Below are positions 41,370-51,894 of a stretch of 64,000 bases of DNA, piece by piece; positions within the stretch are counted from its first letter, which is position 1; every line of letters begins with the position of its first letter. Location: assembly GCA_905221605.1 (NCBI GenBank), contig CAJNDS010002523.1, forward strand, positions 1,656,606-1,720,605, written 5' to 3'. The notes below the pieces were generated by a model. The model did not search any database. It was given only the letters and a program-made list of their open reading frames with translations, and was not told where the DNA came from. The position numbers and the translations under genes were made by a program. Source of the stretch: Symbiodinium natans (lineage: Eukaryota; Sar; Dinophyceae; Suessiales; Symbiodiniaceae).

Positions 41370-44300
41370 AATCCTGGACCCGAAGCGCCCTTAATTAACC
41401 ATGAAAACCTGCAACCCTAAACACCCTAAACCGTTAAACCTCAAACCCTAAATCCCAAACCCTAAACCCTAAACCCCAAACCCTAAACCCTAAACCCTGC
41501 TCTGTTGGGGTCCCCGGCGGGTGTGCCAGTTCAACTCTGCACAGGTCAGTTCGGAACGCACCTGCGCTTCTCAGACGACTTCTTCGGGCATCGGGGGTTT
41601 GGGGTTTAGGGTTTCGGGGTTTAGGGTTTAGGGTCTAGGAGTCTAGGGCTTTCGGTTTGGGGTTTAGGGTTTAGCGTTTGGGCTTTCTTGTGAGGTGGGG
41701 GTCGGGAGGGTGGGTAAGCTTGTGTGGTCCAGAGCTAGTCACCCTGAACCCGAAACCCGCACCCTAAACCCTAAACCCTAAACCTGAAACCCTTTGGGCC
41801 CGGGGCCCGGAGATCAGAAAGCCTTTCAAGAAGACTCCTTGGAGGCCAGGGTTTAGGGTTTTTAGGGTTTTAGGGGGTAGGGTTTAGGGTTTAGGGTTTA
41901 GGGTTAGGGTTTAGGGTTTAGGGTTTAGGGTTCAGGGTTCAGGGTTTAGGGTTTAGGGTTTAGGGTTTGGGGTTTGGGCTTAGGGCTTCGGGTTTCCTAC
42001 CTACAAGCCTCCACGTGATGCTTCTCCTGCTTGCATGAGGCGGCGCAGTAGCCTGAGTAGAGGAGAAGTTGCGGTTTACGATATAAAGAGTACCCTTAGT
42101 AGCCCAGTAACCATATAAAAAGAAGGGCACCCTTTTTTGGGTTGGTTACTATATGGAAAAGGGTACCACTGGGCTACCAAGTACCTTATTGGGGTCCTTC
42201 TTATAAGGAGATCCTACTATTTGGGGTCTGTATTAGGGGTCCCTTATTTCTTCGTAAACCCCAGCTCAATCTTTTCCTGCAACAAGAGACACGCACAGCT
42301 CGTTCTGTGCGAATGAGAACCCTAAACCCCAAACCCCAAACCCTAAACCCTAAACCCCAAACCCTTTCTTGTGAGCCTACTTACTCTCAAAGAGGTTTGC
42401 CCATAGACTTCACCTTCGATCCATGAAAGAAGCCTTCCAAAAAGCAATAACATAGGGGTCGAAATATAACTCCGAATTGATAGTATTCCCTTGCGGTTCC
42501 TTTATAAGTATACTAGAATACCCCCCCCCCCCCCCAAACAAAAAAACAAAAAAAACTATTCCAATCATTCAGGCCCCTATACTAGGCGGGCCCCTCGAGC
42601 CTTAGGGTTTCAGGGTTTCCCCGCCAGCCCTTCTCCTTACTTCATTGGATCTACAAGGAAGTTTGGAGACCCTAAACCCTACACCCTAAACCCTAAACCC
42701 TAAACCCGGAACCCTGAACCCTGAACCCTAAACCCTGAACCCTAAACCCCCTAAACCCTAAACCCTGCACTGCAAGCACAGTGGCCCCACTGGGACTTGT
42801 TCACCATGGTGTAGCACCACCTGCACCAAGATTTCGGGGTAACACCCAACCCTAAACCCTAAACCCTAAACCCTAAACCCTAAACCCTAAACCCTAAACC
42901 TTAAACCCTAAACCCTAAACCCTAAACCCTAAACCCTAAACCCTTAGTGCCTCGAACCCCTCCGTGCCCTTGAGCACGGTTTAGGGTTTAGGGTTTCAGG
43001 TTCAGGGCTTATAGGGGTGTAGGGATTCTTATTCCTTCATAAGGCCCAAATAAGGTCTTGGTTTCGGGTTTCGGGGTCCTTCACAGAAGCCTGAAAAAGA
43101 GCATATTGAGGCCCCGAACACCCCCTAAACCCTGAACCCTGAAACCCTAAACCCTAAACCCTAAACCCTAAACCCTAACCCTAAACCCTAAACCCTAAAC
43201 CCTAAACCCTAATCCCTAAACTCCGGTTCCTTATGGAAGTCAGGCCGCTTGCGCCCGCTGTCCCCCTTCTGGCAGTCCAGCAAGCAGGGGCTGCCTCAGG
43301 TTTGCGATAGCTTGCCTTCCTGAACCCGAAAAGAGTTTAGGGTTTCGAGTAACCCGACACTTTAAACCCTAAATCCTAGAAAGGCCCGTTGAAATATATT
43401 GAAAAAAGTTGAACCTCTGAAACACAAAAGGGGACATATAACAGCCTACACGATCCCAAGCCCTAATCCCTGATTCCGCAAACCATCCAAGCCCAAAGCT
43501 TCTCTTTGGGAGTCTTCAGAGTGCGATTATGGAGGGGCGAGAGCTGCAGACCTCACAAAACCAATCCAAAAGAAGAATCCGAAGCTCAAGCGGCGCCCTG
43601 TTTTGGTGTCAAGATCTACGAACCCCTACCTAGTCCTGCTAAGCCTACTACTCTACCTTTACATGCTGCCTGCAAATCCTAAATCGACTGCATTGGAGCG
43701 CCCGAAGCCTCCCCGACCACCAAAAAAGGGCTTTTGGGCGGGGTTCAGGGGTTCAGTGCCCTAAACCCTAAACCCTAAACCCTAAACCCTAAACCCTAAA
43801 CCCTAAACCCTAAAAGGAAGGGATGACGGAAGTTCTGCGCTTAGGGTTTCGGCGTGAGGAGCCTTCTGAATTGTCGCGAAATGAGCTACATCCAGACTAC
43901 GGAAGCTTCCCTCATACTGAAAAGTTGGGGTTTAGGGTTTAGGGTTTAGGGTTTAGGGTGTAGGGCGTCACCTTCATCCAGCCCCCCCCCCCCCCCCCCC
44001 CCCCCTGCCCCCTCAAGACAAAATGGGCTGCTAGAAGTGCTACTGAGCCATACAAGTCCAAGGACTACCAGACCCCGAAGCCCTCAAGCTTCGTCGACGT
44101 ACAACCCCCTGGTTCTTCGCAGGGACTGAGGGAATGAACTAGGGCCCTAATTATATCTACCCCTTCAAACCCTTTGAGGGATTACATGGAGTACCTCATT
44201 CCCTCATTCCCTACGAAGAACCAGCCAGTTAACATACGAAGATACCCGCCGGCGCGGTTGCACCATCGCCACCCTGCGCAAGGCTGAAGGTGCGATGCAA

Positions 44301-45494
44301 GGACATCCTGGAACCTAAGCCCTAAACCCTGAATCCTAAATCGACCCTAAACCCTATACCCTAAACCCTAAACCCTGAATCCCAGGAATCCCAAACCCTA
44401 AACCGTAAACCCCAAACCCTAACCCTAGACCCTAACCCTAAACCCTAAACCCTTGTCCAGGACATTTCGCAGCTCCACCGTCGCTGCTAGCTCTTCTCTA
44501 CAGCGTGGCGGAGTTCATGCGACAGCTGTACTTCCAGCAACATGGAGTTTAGGTTTAGGGTTTAGGGTTTAGGGTTTAGGGTTTAGGGTTTAGGGTTTAG
44601 GGTTTAGGGTTTAGGGTTTAGGGGTCTCAGGGCTCTGTATTTGGATTTTGGGGGTAGTCCGATGGTTACCCCCCTGCTCTCCCCCCCAACGCCAGACATG
44701 CAGGTTCCAGAACCCCGAAGGCGCTGAGAGATTAGGGTTTAGGGTTTAGGGTTTAGGGTTTAGGGTTGCGTTTTTTTGGGGTTTAGAGTAACTTGGGTGA
44801 ACAGCAACCTAGGAACGGACCAGGAACGCGTTTTGGCGAAACAGGCTACCTCCAAAGAAGAGGGAGACAAGGTTCCACCGAAGGTCACACGCAAAAGCAA
44901 CCCTAAACCCAAAACCCAAAACCTAACCCTCAACCCAAGACCCTGAACCAAGCCCGCAGCAGCTCAGACAATCGTGCCTCGGATGTGCAGCCCACCGTGA
45001 AGAACAGTGGCTGGTCCTTGGCAGATCTGTACTTAGATGTATATGAAGTAGGGTTCATATTACTTGTATCTTTCAAAGGACACCCCATACATACACTCAC
45101 CAATATGCAAAGGGAACCTTATATCTTAGTAGCCCAGAAACCATATTATACTAAGGGCACCCTTTTTTTGGTTGTTTACTGTATAAGGGACCCAGAACCA
45201 CAAAAGGGTAAAGGGTACCACCGGGCTACCAAGATACACACTCACCAATAACAATAGTATAAATTTAAACCCTGTTTCATATCAATGTGCGTATGTACGT
45301 CTATATTTGTAATTGTATCCATGAGTCCACTGAAGAACTGTACTTGCTACCACTGCGACCAGATTGAGGCACCTCCATTTCGAAGGCCCTGAATACGGGC
45401 GCAGGCGTGCAACCCGCACACATCCTTCTCATCCCTCAGGCCCTCTCATCTCTCTCACCTTGCCATCTCCAAAGTCGTAGACCCACTTTGCCAT
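41252..45494 (-). CDS. multi-exon gene, ATG at 45494 to stop at 41252 (tentative model)
   Basis: Minus-strand islands at 45.48 (ATG), 45.0, 44.48, 43.25, 42.8 and 41.3 kb (stop) are open, several with AG acceptors and GT donors. The last one resembles the end of an FHA domain (phosphothreonine-binding); the 42.8 kb one has the WC-T-W-C spacing of fibronectin type II/kringle modules. The first reads like the N-terminus of pyruvate phosphate dikinase, which does not fit the rest, so more than one gene may be mixed here. The model rests on strand and order only. Confidence 0.35.
41849..41990 (+). repeat. TTTAGGG array
   Basis: About 19 units with TTCAGGG variants. Confidence 0.93.
42099..42177. 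mobile_element. MITE family B, copy 1 (compact, 79 bp)
   Basis: Left GTAGCCCAGTAACCATAT; right GGTACCACTGGGCTAC. The ten outer bases are perfectly inverted. The core AGGGCACCCTTTTTTGGGTT recurs in the other copies. Confidence 0.85.
42318..42365 (-). repeat. CCCTAAA array
   Basis: Seven units with CCCCAAA variants. Confidence 0.9.
42520..42559. repeat. poly(C) then A-rich tract
   Basis: About 16 C followed by AAACAAAAAAACAAAAAAAAC. Confidence 0.93.
42668..42770 (-). repeat. CCCTAAA/CCCTGAA array
   Basis: About 14 mixed units ending at the 42.8 kb exon. Confidence 0.9.
42763..42833 (-). CDS. exon: Cys/Trp-rich module
   Basis: Minus strand reads KSWCRWCYTMVNKSQWGHCA then CSAG. The WCYT...WGHC spacing recalls fibronectin type II or kringle modules. 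Very unlikely by chance in repeat-derived DNA; function unknown. Confidence 0.5.
42845..42945 (-). repeat. CCCTAAA array
   Basis: About 14 units, nearly perfect. Confidence 0.95.
43118..43225 (-). repeat. CCCTAAA array
   Basis: About 15 units, adjacent to the 43.25 kb exon. Confidence 0.93.
43222..43300 (-). CDS. exon-like island, Cys-containing
   Basis: Minus strand after CTGAG reads SPCLLDCQKGDSGRKRPDFH then KEPE. Unidentified. Confidence 0.45.
43330..43740. other. mostly unique sequence, no gene seen
   Basis: Few telomeric units, no convincing open frame. It contains several short CTAGTCCTGCTAAGCC-like stretches but no clear inverted repeat. Confidence 0.35.
43750..43815 (-). repeat. 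CCCTAAA array
   Basis: Nine perfect units. A poly(C) run of about 24 lies at 43982-44005. Confidence 0.95.
44111..44222. mobile_element. MITE-like element F
   Basis: Inverted ends GGTTCTTCGCAGGGACTGAG and, at the right, ATTCCCTACGAAGAACC; outer nine bases perfect. Single copy in the window. Confidence 0.7.
44310..44452 (-). repeat. CCCTAAA array, degenerate
   Basis: About 18 units including CCCTATA, CCCTGAA and AATCCC variants. Confidence 0.88.
44452..44497 (-). CDS. short helical exon
   Basis: Minus strand after GCTGTAG reads REELAATVELRNVLD and ends at an AAG next to the telomeric array. Unidentified. Confidence 0.4.
44548..44625 (+). repeat. TTTAGGG array
   Basis: Eleven units, nearly perfect. 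Confidence 0.95.
44950..45026 (-). CDS. exon-like island
   Basis: Minus strand after GTACAG reads SAKDQPLFFTVGCTSEARLS then ELLRAWF. Strong coding look; identity unknown. Confidence 0.45.
45129..45229. mobile_element. MITE family B, copy 2
   Basis: Left GTAGCCCAGAAACCATAT; right GGTACCACCGGGCTAC. Confidence 0.8.
45459..45494 (-). CDS. first exon with ATG and GT donor
   Basis: Minus strand ATG at 45494 gives MAKWVYDFGDGK and ends AAG|GTGAGA, a good donor. The peptide closely resembles the N-terminus of pyruvate, phosphate dikinases, but no downstream PPDK exon was recognised. The 350 bp upstream (to 45810) is repeat-free, as expected for a 5' region, and contains an open frame of 82 codons of unknown meaning. 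Confidence 0.45.
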
Positions 45495-46184
45495 GGCGAA
45501 AACAAAAACAAGCAGCTCAGCTCGCGACTTAAATTGAGCTGCCACAACAGGGGTACTACCTCTAGCAAGGCACTGGCCCGCGGAGCTCCTGAATATCCAT
45601 CGCGTCCCCAAAGGCGACGCTCCCTGCAGGTCTTGGCAGGAAGTCCGCCGCGAGAAGAGCTGCAGGGTCCACAGCAGTCACAGCCTGCTGTGGTTTGCCT
45701 TCTTGTCTTTGCCGGCAGTGGGATGTCGCAAGGTCTTCACTTGGCTCTTCAGCAGAATGTTTTGCCCTACTCTGGAGTAGACCCTGGAAAAGAAGTATAT
45801 ACTTAGGCATAAGTAGCTACAATAGGAACCCGGAACCAAAAACAAAGTATCAACTCCAAAACTGACCATGCCCGGATGTCCTTCCCGCTCACCACGACCC
45901 CCTTGTTGGGGTCCGTTCAGGGTGTAGGGTTCAGGGCTGAGGGTTGAGCTACAATATGATGTGGCCCCTTGATTATGTCAAAGATACCCCCGTGGTGGCC
46001 ACAATTTAGAGCCAAAGAAATCATTCGTAAGATTTCAGGTTTTCTAGGGGGGTTTGGGGCTTAGGGCTCTAATGGGACTGCGAAGGGCTTAGGGTTCAGG
46101 GTTCAGGGTCTAGGCTTTCGGGTTCGGGTTTAAAGGGTTTTGAGGCTTAGTTAGGTCTAAGGCGCAGAGAAGCCCAAGGACCTT

Positions 46185-46250
46185 GGGTTTAGGGTTTAGG
46201 GCTTAGGGCTTGGGGTTTAGGGTTTAGGGTTTAGGGTTTAGGGTTTAGGG
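46185..46250 (+). repeat. TTTAGGG array
   Basis: Nine units, abutting the 46.3 kb exon. Confidence 0.92.
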
Positions 46251-46257
46251 TCCAAGA

Positions 46258-46322
46258 AGCCAAAGCACCTTGGTGATGATGGCACCGCGGTCGAAGACAC
46301 CTGTCTGGCCGTCGACCGCCAC
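46258..46322 (-). CDS. exon-like island
   Basis: Minus strand after TTCAGAG reads VAVDGQTGVFDRGAIITKVL then WLLG. Looks like part of a conserved enzyme or domain, but I cannot name it. On the basis of position it belongs to a gene upstream of the 45.49 kb start. Confidence 0.45.
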
Positions 46323-46677
46323 CTCTGAACAGGGTCTTGAAGGTTTGAACCCCGAAAGTCTAAACCCGAAACCCTAAACCCTAAAACCGAAACCCTAAAC
46401 CCTGAACCCTAAACCCTTTTCAAGGCTTTATGATAGGAAGTTGTGCATGGAGTTGTGGGGTTTGTGCAATCTAGGGCTTTTGGGGGGGTCGAGAGCTTCG
46501 GCTTAGGGTTAAGGGTCTCAGCTTGAGGTCCACCCGAACCGCTGAATAAATTGAACCCTAAACCATAAACCGTAAACCCTAAAATCCTGACCCCAACCCC
46601 AAGCCCCAAACCTCTGCCGGGACTGAAGTCCTTCAAACCCCTATAACCCTAAGAAGCTCAGAACCCCCGAATGCCCT

Positions 46678-46930
46678 CCCAAACCCTAAACCCTCCAACC
46701 CTACACCCTAAACCCTAAACCCTAACCCGAAACCCTAAACCCTAAACCCTAAACCCCACCTCCCAACGCCCCAGCCCCTCACCCAACTCTGCATCTCCGA
46801 GGCCGCAAACCGCAGACGTCTCCCGGGCTGACTTAGGGTTTAGGGTTTAGGGTTGAGGGTTGAGGGTTGAGGGTTGAGGGTTTATGGTTTCGGGTTTTGG
46901 GGTTTGGGGTTTAGGGTTTGGGGTTTGGGG
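46678..46930. repeat. CCCTAAA array, small island, TTTAGGG array
   Basis: 46678-46760 CCCTAAA; 46830-46930 TTTAGGG/TTGAGGG. The island between reads on the minus strand PGRRLRFAASEMQSW up to a GTGAGG donor, a weak exon candidate. The right array leads straight into the foldback element. Confidence 0.8.
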
Positions 46931-47299
46931 GTCCCCTAGACTGGTAAATTTCGCGAACCAGGTTTCGGGAAGGTGAGTTCGACACCAATCGGCGCTAACT
47001 CCCCATATAGGGGTTGGGAGTGCATGCTTGCTTTTTTCTAGACTGAACAACCATTTGAAGGCTCTGCACACCCACAGCAGCGAACCAACATGTTTTACTG
47101 TTTGTTAAGGGCCGGCGTCCCGCCGGTGACCCTCCATGAGCCTCAGATTCCCGAAGGACCTGGCCAGAAGCAAACCCTACCCCTCTATAGCCTTGCCATG
47201 GCTGACCTTCACTTCCAAGTTAAGCGCTTGCAGCGGGCTCACGCGCATTTGCTCCAGTTGCACCCGCGGTTTATAGCTGGAACCGAAAACACCATAAAT

Positions 47300-47720
47300 G
47301 TCAGAGAAAACCCTTAAGTTCGAGACAGTGTGTTGGGAGTGTTGTCGCTAATTTTGCAGGGCCTGTTTTCTACGAACTTTTCGGGCGGCCACAACCATGC
47401 GCAAGGCATTATTTGTCATTTCTTTCTGGTTTGCGTTGGTTCGAGGCGAAAAAAAGCTAAGGTCAGTGAAAGCCTTAAGTTCAACATGGGGTGTTGGAAC
47501 TATTGTAGCTGATTTTGCCAGACAGTTTTTGCCACTAACTTTTCGGGTGCCACACCCATGCGAAATTAACTACCTGTCATTGTTCCTGGTTTGTGATGGC
47601 TCGAGCCGAAACAAAGTCAAGGCCGGTGAAAACCCTTAAGATCAACGCCAGGCGTTGAGCGTCTTGTTGCTAGCTTTCCGGGATGTTTTCTCTACTGGTT
47701 TTTTCGGCTGTCGGGTGACC
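47300..47720 (+). repeat. three diverged direct repeats of about 161 bp inside the left arm
   Basis: Units start at 47300 (GTCAGAGAAAACCC), 47462 (GTCAGTGAAAGCC) and 47622 (GCCGGTGAAAACCC). Each has CTTAAG, a small GTTCAACA...TGTTGxxC hairpin in the first 40 bp, and ACTTTTCGGG-like sequence in the middle; the third is partial. Mirrored in the right arm (about 48764-49184). Confidence 0.8.
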
Positions 47721-48120
47721 GTTTTCGGCGCTGTAAATGGGCACTAGCTGTTTGCAGGGAGAATTGTTTTAGGAACTGTTTTTGCTTTGTTTTTTGGATG
47801 TTTTATTTGTTGGTTTGGGTCTAGAGTCTAGGGTCTAGGGTTTATGGTTTTGAGTTTAGGGTTCAGGGCTTAGAAGACACGTCCGATTAACAAAACGGAA
47901 AAATCCAAAAACAAATAGACCCCCCCCCTGAAATCCAAGTGTCAGCTGTGTTTGGCGGTTTGCAGCTGAAAGGGTTGGGACGGTTGGTTGTTCGGGCTTA
48001 ATCTGGGAGTTAAAGGTGGCTTTGGTAATGATGGCCATGGCAGTGCGTTGTGGGTGGCTTAGATCCCGAAATCGAGTGACTCTGACCCCAAAAAAAAGTT
48101 AGAGCCCAAAAAAAAGTTAA

Positions 48121-48139
48121 GTTCAACACCGTGTTGAAC
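48121..48139. repeat. perfect short hairpin near the foldback centre
   Basis: GTTCAACACCGTGTTGAAC, a 9-bp stem around C, followed by CTAACTTTTCGGG. Mirror copy at 48346-48364. Same motif as in the 161-bp units. Confidence 0.85.
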
Positions 48140-49712
48140 CTAACTTTTCGGGTCGGAAATCCTACGTGTTTTGGCTGTTTTTCTACGTGTTTTTTCAGCC
48201 GGCAAGGCTACAAACCGACTCCGTTTGACCTTTTGGTTTTTTACCCTTATTTCCCACATTTTTGCCTGAAACACGTCACACGACAGCCCAAAAACAACGT
48301 AGAAAAACAGCCAAAACACGTAGGATTTCCGACCCGAAAAGTTAGGTTCAACACGGTGTTGAACTTAACTTTTTTTTGGTCTCTAACTTTTTTTGGGGTC
48401 AGAGTCACTCGATTTCGGGATCTAAGCCACCCACAACGCACTGCCATGGCCATCGTTACCAAAGCCACCTTTAACTCCCAGATTAAGCCCGAACAACCAA
48501 CCGTCCCAACCCTTTCAGCTGCAAACCGCCAAACACAGCTGACACTTGGATTTCAGGGGGGGGGGTCTATTTGTTTTTGGATTTTTCCGTTTTGTTAATC
48601 GGACGTGTCTTCTAAGCCCTGAACCCTAAACTCAAAACCATAAACCCTAGACCCTAGACTCTAGACCCAAACAAACAAATAAAGCATCCAAAAAACAAAG
48701 CACAACAGTTCCTAAAACAATTCTCCCTGCAAACAGCTAGTGCCCATTTACAGCGCCGAAAACGGTCACCCGACAGCCGAAAAAACCAGTAGAGAAAACA
48801 TCCCGGAAAGCTAGCAACAAGACGCTCAACGCCTGGCGTTGATCTTAAGGGTTTTCACCGGCCTTGACTTTGTTTCGGCTCGAGCCATCACAAACCAGGA
48901 ACAATGACAGGTAGTTAATTTCGCATGGGTGTGGCACCCGAAAAGTTAGTGGCAAAAACTGTCTGGCAAAATCAGCTACAATAGTTCCAACACCCCATGT
49001 TGAACTTAAGGCTTTCACTGACCTTAGCTTTTTTTCGCCTCGAACCAACGCAAACCAGAAAGAAATGACAAATAATGCCTTGCGCATGGTTGTGGCCGCC
49101 CGAAAAGTTCGTAGAAAACAGGCCCTGCAAAATTAGCGACAACACTCCCAACACACTGTCTCGAACTTAAGGGTTTTCTCTGACATTTATGGTGTTTTCG
49201 GTTCCAGCTATAAACCGCGGGTGCAACTGGAGCAAATGCGCGTGAGCCCGCTGCAAGCGCTTAACTTGGAAGTTAAGGTCAGCCATGGCAAGGCTATAGG
49301 GGGCTAGGGTTTGCTGACCTGATTTTTCGGAATCTCTCGGGACTCTCGGTCTCATGGAAGCTCATCGGTGGGAAGCTGACCCTTAACAAACCGTAAGACA
49401 TGCTTGCTCGCCGCTGTGGGCGCGCAGAGCCTTCAGACGGCTGTTCACTCTCAAACAAGCAAGCATGCACCCCCAACCCGTGTCAGGAGTTAGCGCGGGT
49501 TGGTGTTGAACCGACATGCTCCGCGAAATTTACCACCCTAGACCCCAAACAAACCCAAACACTCAAAACCCTGACCCAAAAACCATAAAACCCGAAACTC
49601 TCGAAACCCTATAAGCCCTACTATACACCTTCCTTGATCCTTAAAAGCACCAAAAAATGCATCCTTCCTAAGAATCGTACCCTCTACCCTAAACCCTAAA
49701 CCCTAAACCCAC

Positions 49713-49790
49713 CTCCAAGCGTGCCAGGTTCCAGGAGGCTTCCATGAAAGTCTCCACTCGCACGCCGTGCAGGCCTTCAGCTCCGAAATA
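49713..49790 (-). CDS. exon-like island, strand uncertain
   Basis: Minus strand reads FGAEGLHGVRVETFMEASWN then LARLE, ending GAG|GTGGGT. The plus strand is open too (PGGFHESLHSHAVQAFSSEI). The minus reading has a donor and follows the local strand trend. Confidence 0.45.
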
Positions 49791-50265
49791 GGGTTTAGGG
49801 TTTAGGGTTTAGGGTTTAGGGTTTAGGGTTTCGGATTTCCGAGGCTTACGGGCTTCAAGGGCTTCAAGGGTCTTAAGGGTTTTAAGGGGTTTTAAGCCAA
49901 ACCCTGGACTTCAACCCAGAGTTCGGACCTGAGGGGCGTTCACAGGGTTTAGGGTTTAGGGTGTAGGGTTTAGGGTTTAGGGTTTGGGGGTTTACGGTTT
50001 AGGGTTTAGGGTTTAGGGGATACTTCAAACTCGAATTTGCGGCGAAGCAGCTGAAGGTGGAAGGCACGGCTATGTTCCTCCGCCATGTTTTGGGTTTTGG
50101 GTTTTGGGGTTTAGGGTTTAGGGCTAGGGTTTAGGGTTTTAGGGTTTAGGGCTTGAGGTTTAAGAGTCTTAGGGTTTAGGGACTTAGGATTTTGGGGCTT
50201 TGGGGGGTTTAGGCTTTAGGGTTTCCGGGGTTCAGAGTTTAGGGTTTTAGGGTTTAGGGTTTGGG
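49788..50265 (+). repeat. TTTAGGG arrays around a short exon
   Basis: 49788-49835, 49947-50020 and 50090-50265, the last degenerate with TTTTGGG variants. Confidence 0.88.
50024..50086 (-). CDS. possible first exon, 21 codons
   Basis: Minus strand ATG at 50086 reads MAEEHSRAFHLQLLRRKFEF then E and ends GAA|GTATCC. The plus strand is open as well (FKLEFAAKQLKVEGTAMFLR). Both look coding, so only one strand's call can be right. Confidence 0.4.
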
Positions 50266-50304
50266 AGGGTATGCCAGCTAGGGGTGATGTTAAACTGTTA
50301 GGGT

Positions 50305-50428
50305 ACTGGGAGGTTCATGGTACTTACTAACCAAATAACAACTGCATCATATTAGGGCACTTAAGGGGCTTCTAAGTGGGTTATAGGTACAGTTATAGTT
50401 GGTTAATAAGTACCATGAACCTCCAAGT
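50305..50428. mobile_element. MITE family A, copy 2
   Basis: Left ACTGGGAGGTTCATGGTACT; right its complement with one change, ending 50428. The core shares CACTTAAGGGG and TACAGTTATAGTTGG with copy 1. Confidence 0.8.
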
Positions 50429-50965
50429 AGTTACATGGCCCCTTAATGCGGGCTCTTGGAAAGGAGACCCCTACGATACCCCGAAACAGACCGTATCAAA
50501 ACCCCAAAGGCCCATACATCAGAACCCTTTTTTGAAGGTAAGGGACCATATTCCGGGGCCATGAAACTACCCTGAGGGCTAGACACCGGAAGTTGTCCTA
50601 GGCAATCCCTCAACCCGAACTAGGGGCTTGGGCGGGGAGGCTGTCCCCTCTTAGGTTTTCGGGTTTTGGGCTGAGAACCTTAGGGAAAATACCCTAAACC
50701 CTACAAAGCCGAAGCCCTAAACCGCCTAGACCTAAACCCAGGGCTTTAGAGACATGTAGAGATACGAGGACTTGGAGTGTTGAGAGTGTTCGCTTGAAGG
50801 TTTAGGAGGGAACGGGCAAGGGCAAGATGTTGGGGCCTTAGAAGCAAACCCCCACCAAAACCCTGGGGGTTAGGGTTTCGCGGTTTGGGTTTAGGTTTGG
50901 GGTAGCTCTCAACGAGGGGTCAGAGGTTTAGGGATTGAGGGGGTAGCGTCTAAAGTGCTCAAGGT

Positions 50966-51053
50966 CATCCCGACTATCCAGGCAAGATGCTGGACAAACT
51001 CCGCCACTGCGGCAGTGCTCAGGCAGTGCTCCTGAGCAGAAACGTTGCCGGCA
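50966..51053 (+). CDS. exon-like island, strand uncertain
   Basis: Plus strand reads GHPDYPGKMLDKLRHCGSAQ then AVLLSRNVAGK before GTGAGAGG. The minus strand is also open and Cys-rich (LTCRQRFCSGALPEHCRSGG). Coding is likely; the strand is undecided. Confidence 0.35.
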
Positions 51054-51079
51054 AGTGAGAGGGTGAACCCCCAAACCTA

Positions 51080-51160
51080 GCCCAAAACCCTAAACCCTAA
51101 ACCCTAAACCCTAAACCCTAAACCCTAAACCCCTGAACCCTGAACCCTAAACCCCTGAAC
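51080..51160 (-). repeat. CCCTAAA array
   Basis: About 11 units. Confidence 0.92.
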
Positions 51161-51894
51161 CTCCAATCCCTGACCCAACACAAAAAAGCTGAGCCACATT
51201 TCAAGGTCCGAACACGGCCCCAGTGGGCCCACGCATGCTGAATCATTCATACTGAGTCTTCTTCAGGGGCTCGGGCGTGTTTTTAGGTCCAAGATTGATT
51301 CCCTCTTCTTTCCCAGACGCGAGACCCTGTAATATCAGAAATCCTGGCACCGCATCCGGATTTCAATATTACCGGGGGGGAAGGGGGGTGTGTAGAGGCT
51401 TGCAAGGAAGGCTCGACCCAAAACTCCAAGAGTCTCCCTCTGGGTCCTAGAATGTCTCATGGATTGCGGAACCGAATACAGCAGCTACCTGACCTTGAGG
51501 GCTTTATTATAGGGTGTAGGGTTTAGGGTGGTGGGTTTACGGTGCCCGAGATCTGTCAGAAGCAATCAGGGTCACTAAGCCGTAAACGCCGAGCCTACGC
51601 CCAAAACCTCCAACACTAAATCCTCATTCCTGCAGTGAAAAACAAAAGAAGCAAGCCCGAAACTCCCAAAAAGTTGAAAAAACCTTACTGCCACTTGTAA
51701 AACCGTGAACCCTGAACCCCCTTAGACGCCGAAACCTTACACCCTAAATCCCCCCTAGGCCCCTTAGTCCTAAACCCTACACCCGAAACCCCCTTAGACC
51801 CTCTACTCCCCCTACCTAGTCCCTGAACCCCCTAACCCAGCCCCCGCCACCCGACCCCCTACACCCTGAACCCTGAGCTCTAAACCCTATCTAC
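51161..51894. other. no gene seen
   Basis: Unique sequence to about 51510, then increasingly degenerate CCCTAAA-like sequence. A GGGGGGGGAAGGGGGG stretch lies near 51375. Confidence 0.4.

Larger units (their letters stand above)
46930..49550. mobile_element. long inverted repeat (foldback) element
   Basis: Left arm about 46930-48195, right arm 48288-49550, centre near 48242, loop of about 95 bp. Positions pair so that they sum to about 96484 over the whole length. The inner 1.05 kb of the arms is almost identical; beyond about 47180 and 49300 they drop to roughly three-quarters identity but stay alignable to GGTAAATTTCGCG at both ends. Telomeric tracts flank both ends in inverted orientation (TTTAGGG left, CCCTAAA-like right). 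Open frames occur in both arms as mirror copies (for example MAMADLxFQVKRLQRAHAHL-like) but none has recognisable content. No transposase is seen. Confidence 0.9.

Noticed and set aside
47090-49476. Mirror-image small proteins in the foldback arms as real genes
   Set aside because: They occur identically in both arms, overlap repeat units on both strands, change between arms outside the conserved core, and match nothing recognisable.
46930-49550. Assembly or amplification artefact creating the palindrome
   Set aside because: The outer parts of the arms have diverged while the inner parts are nearly identical; an artefactual inverted copy would be uniform. Not excluded without long reads.
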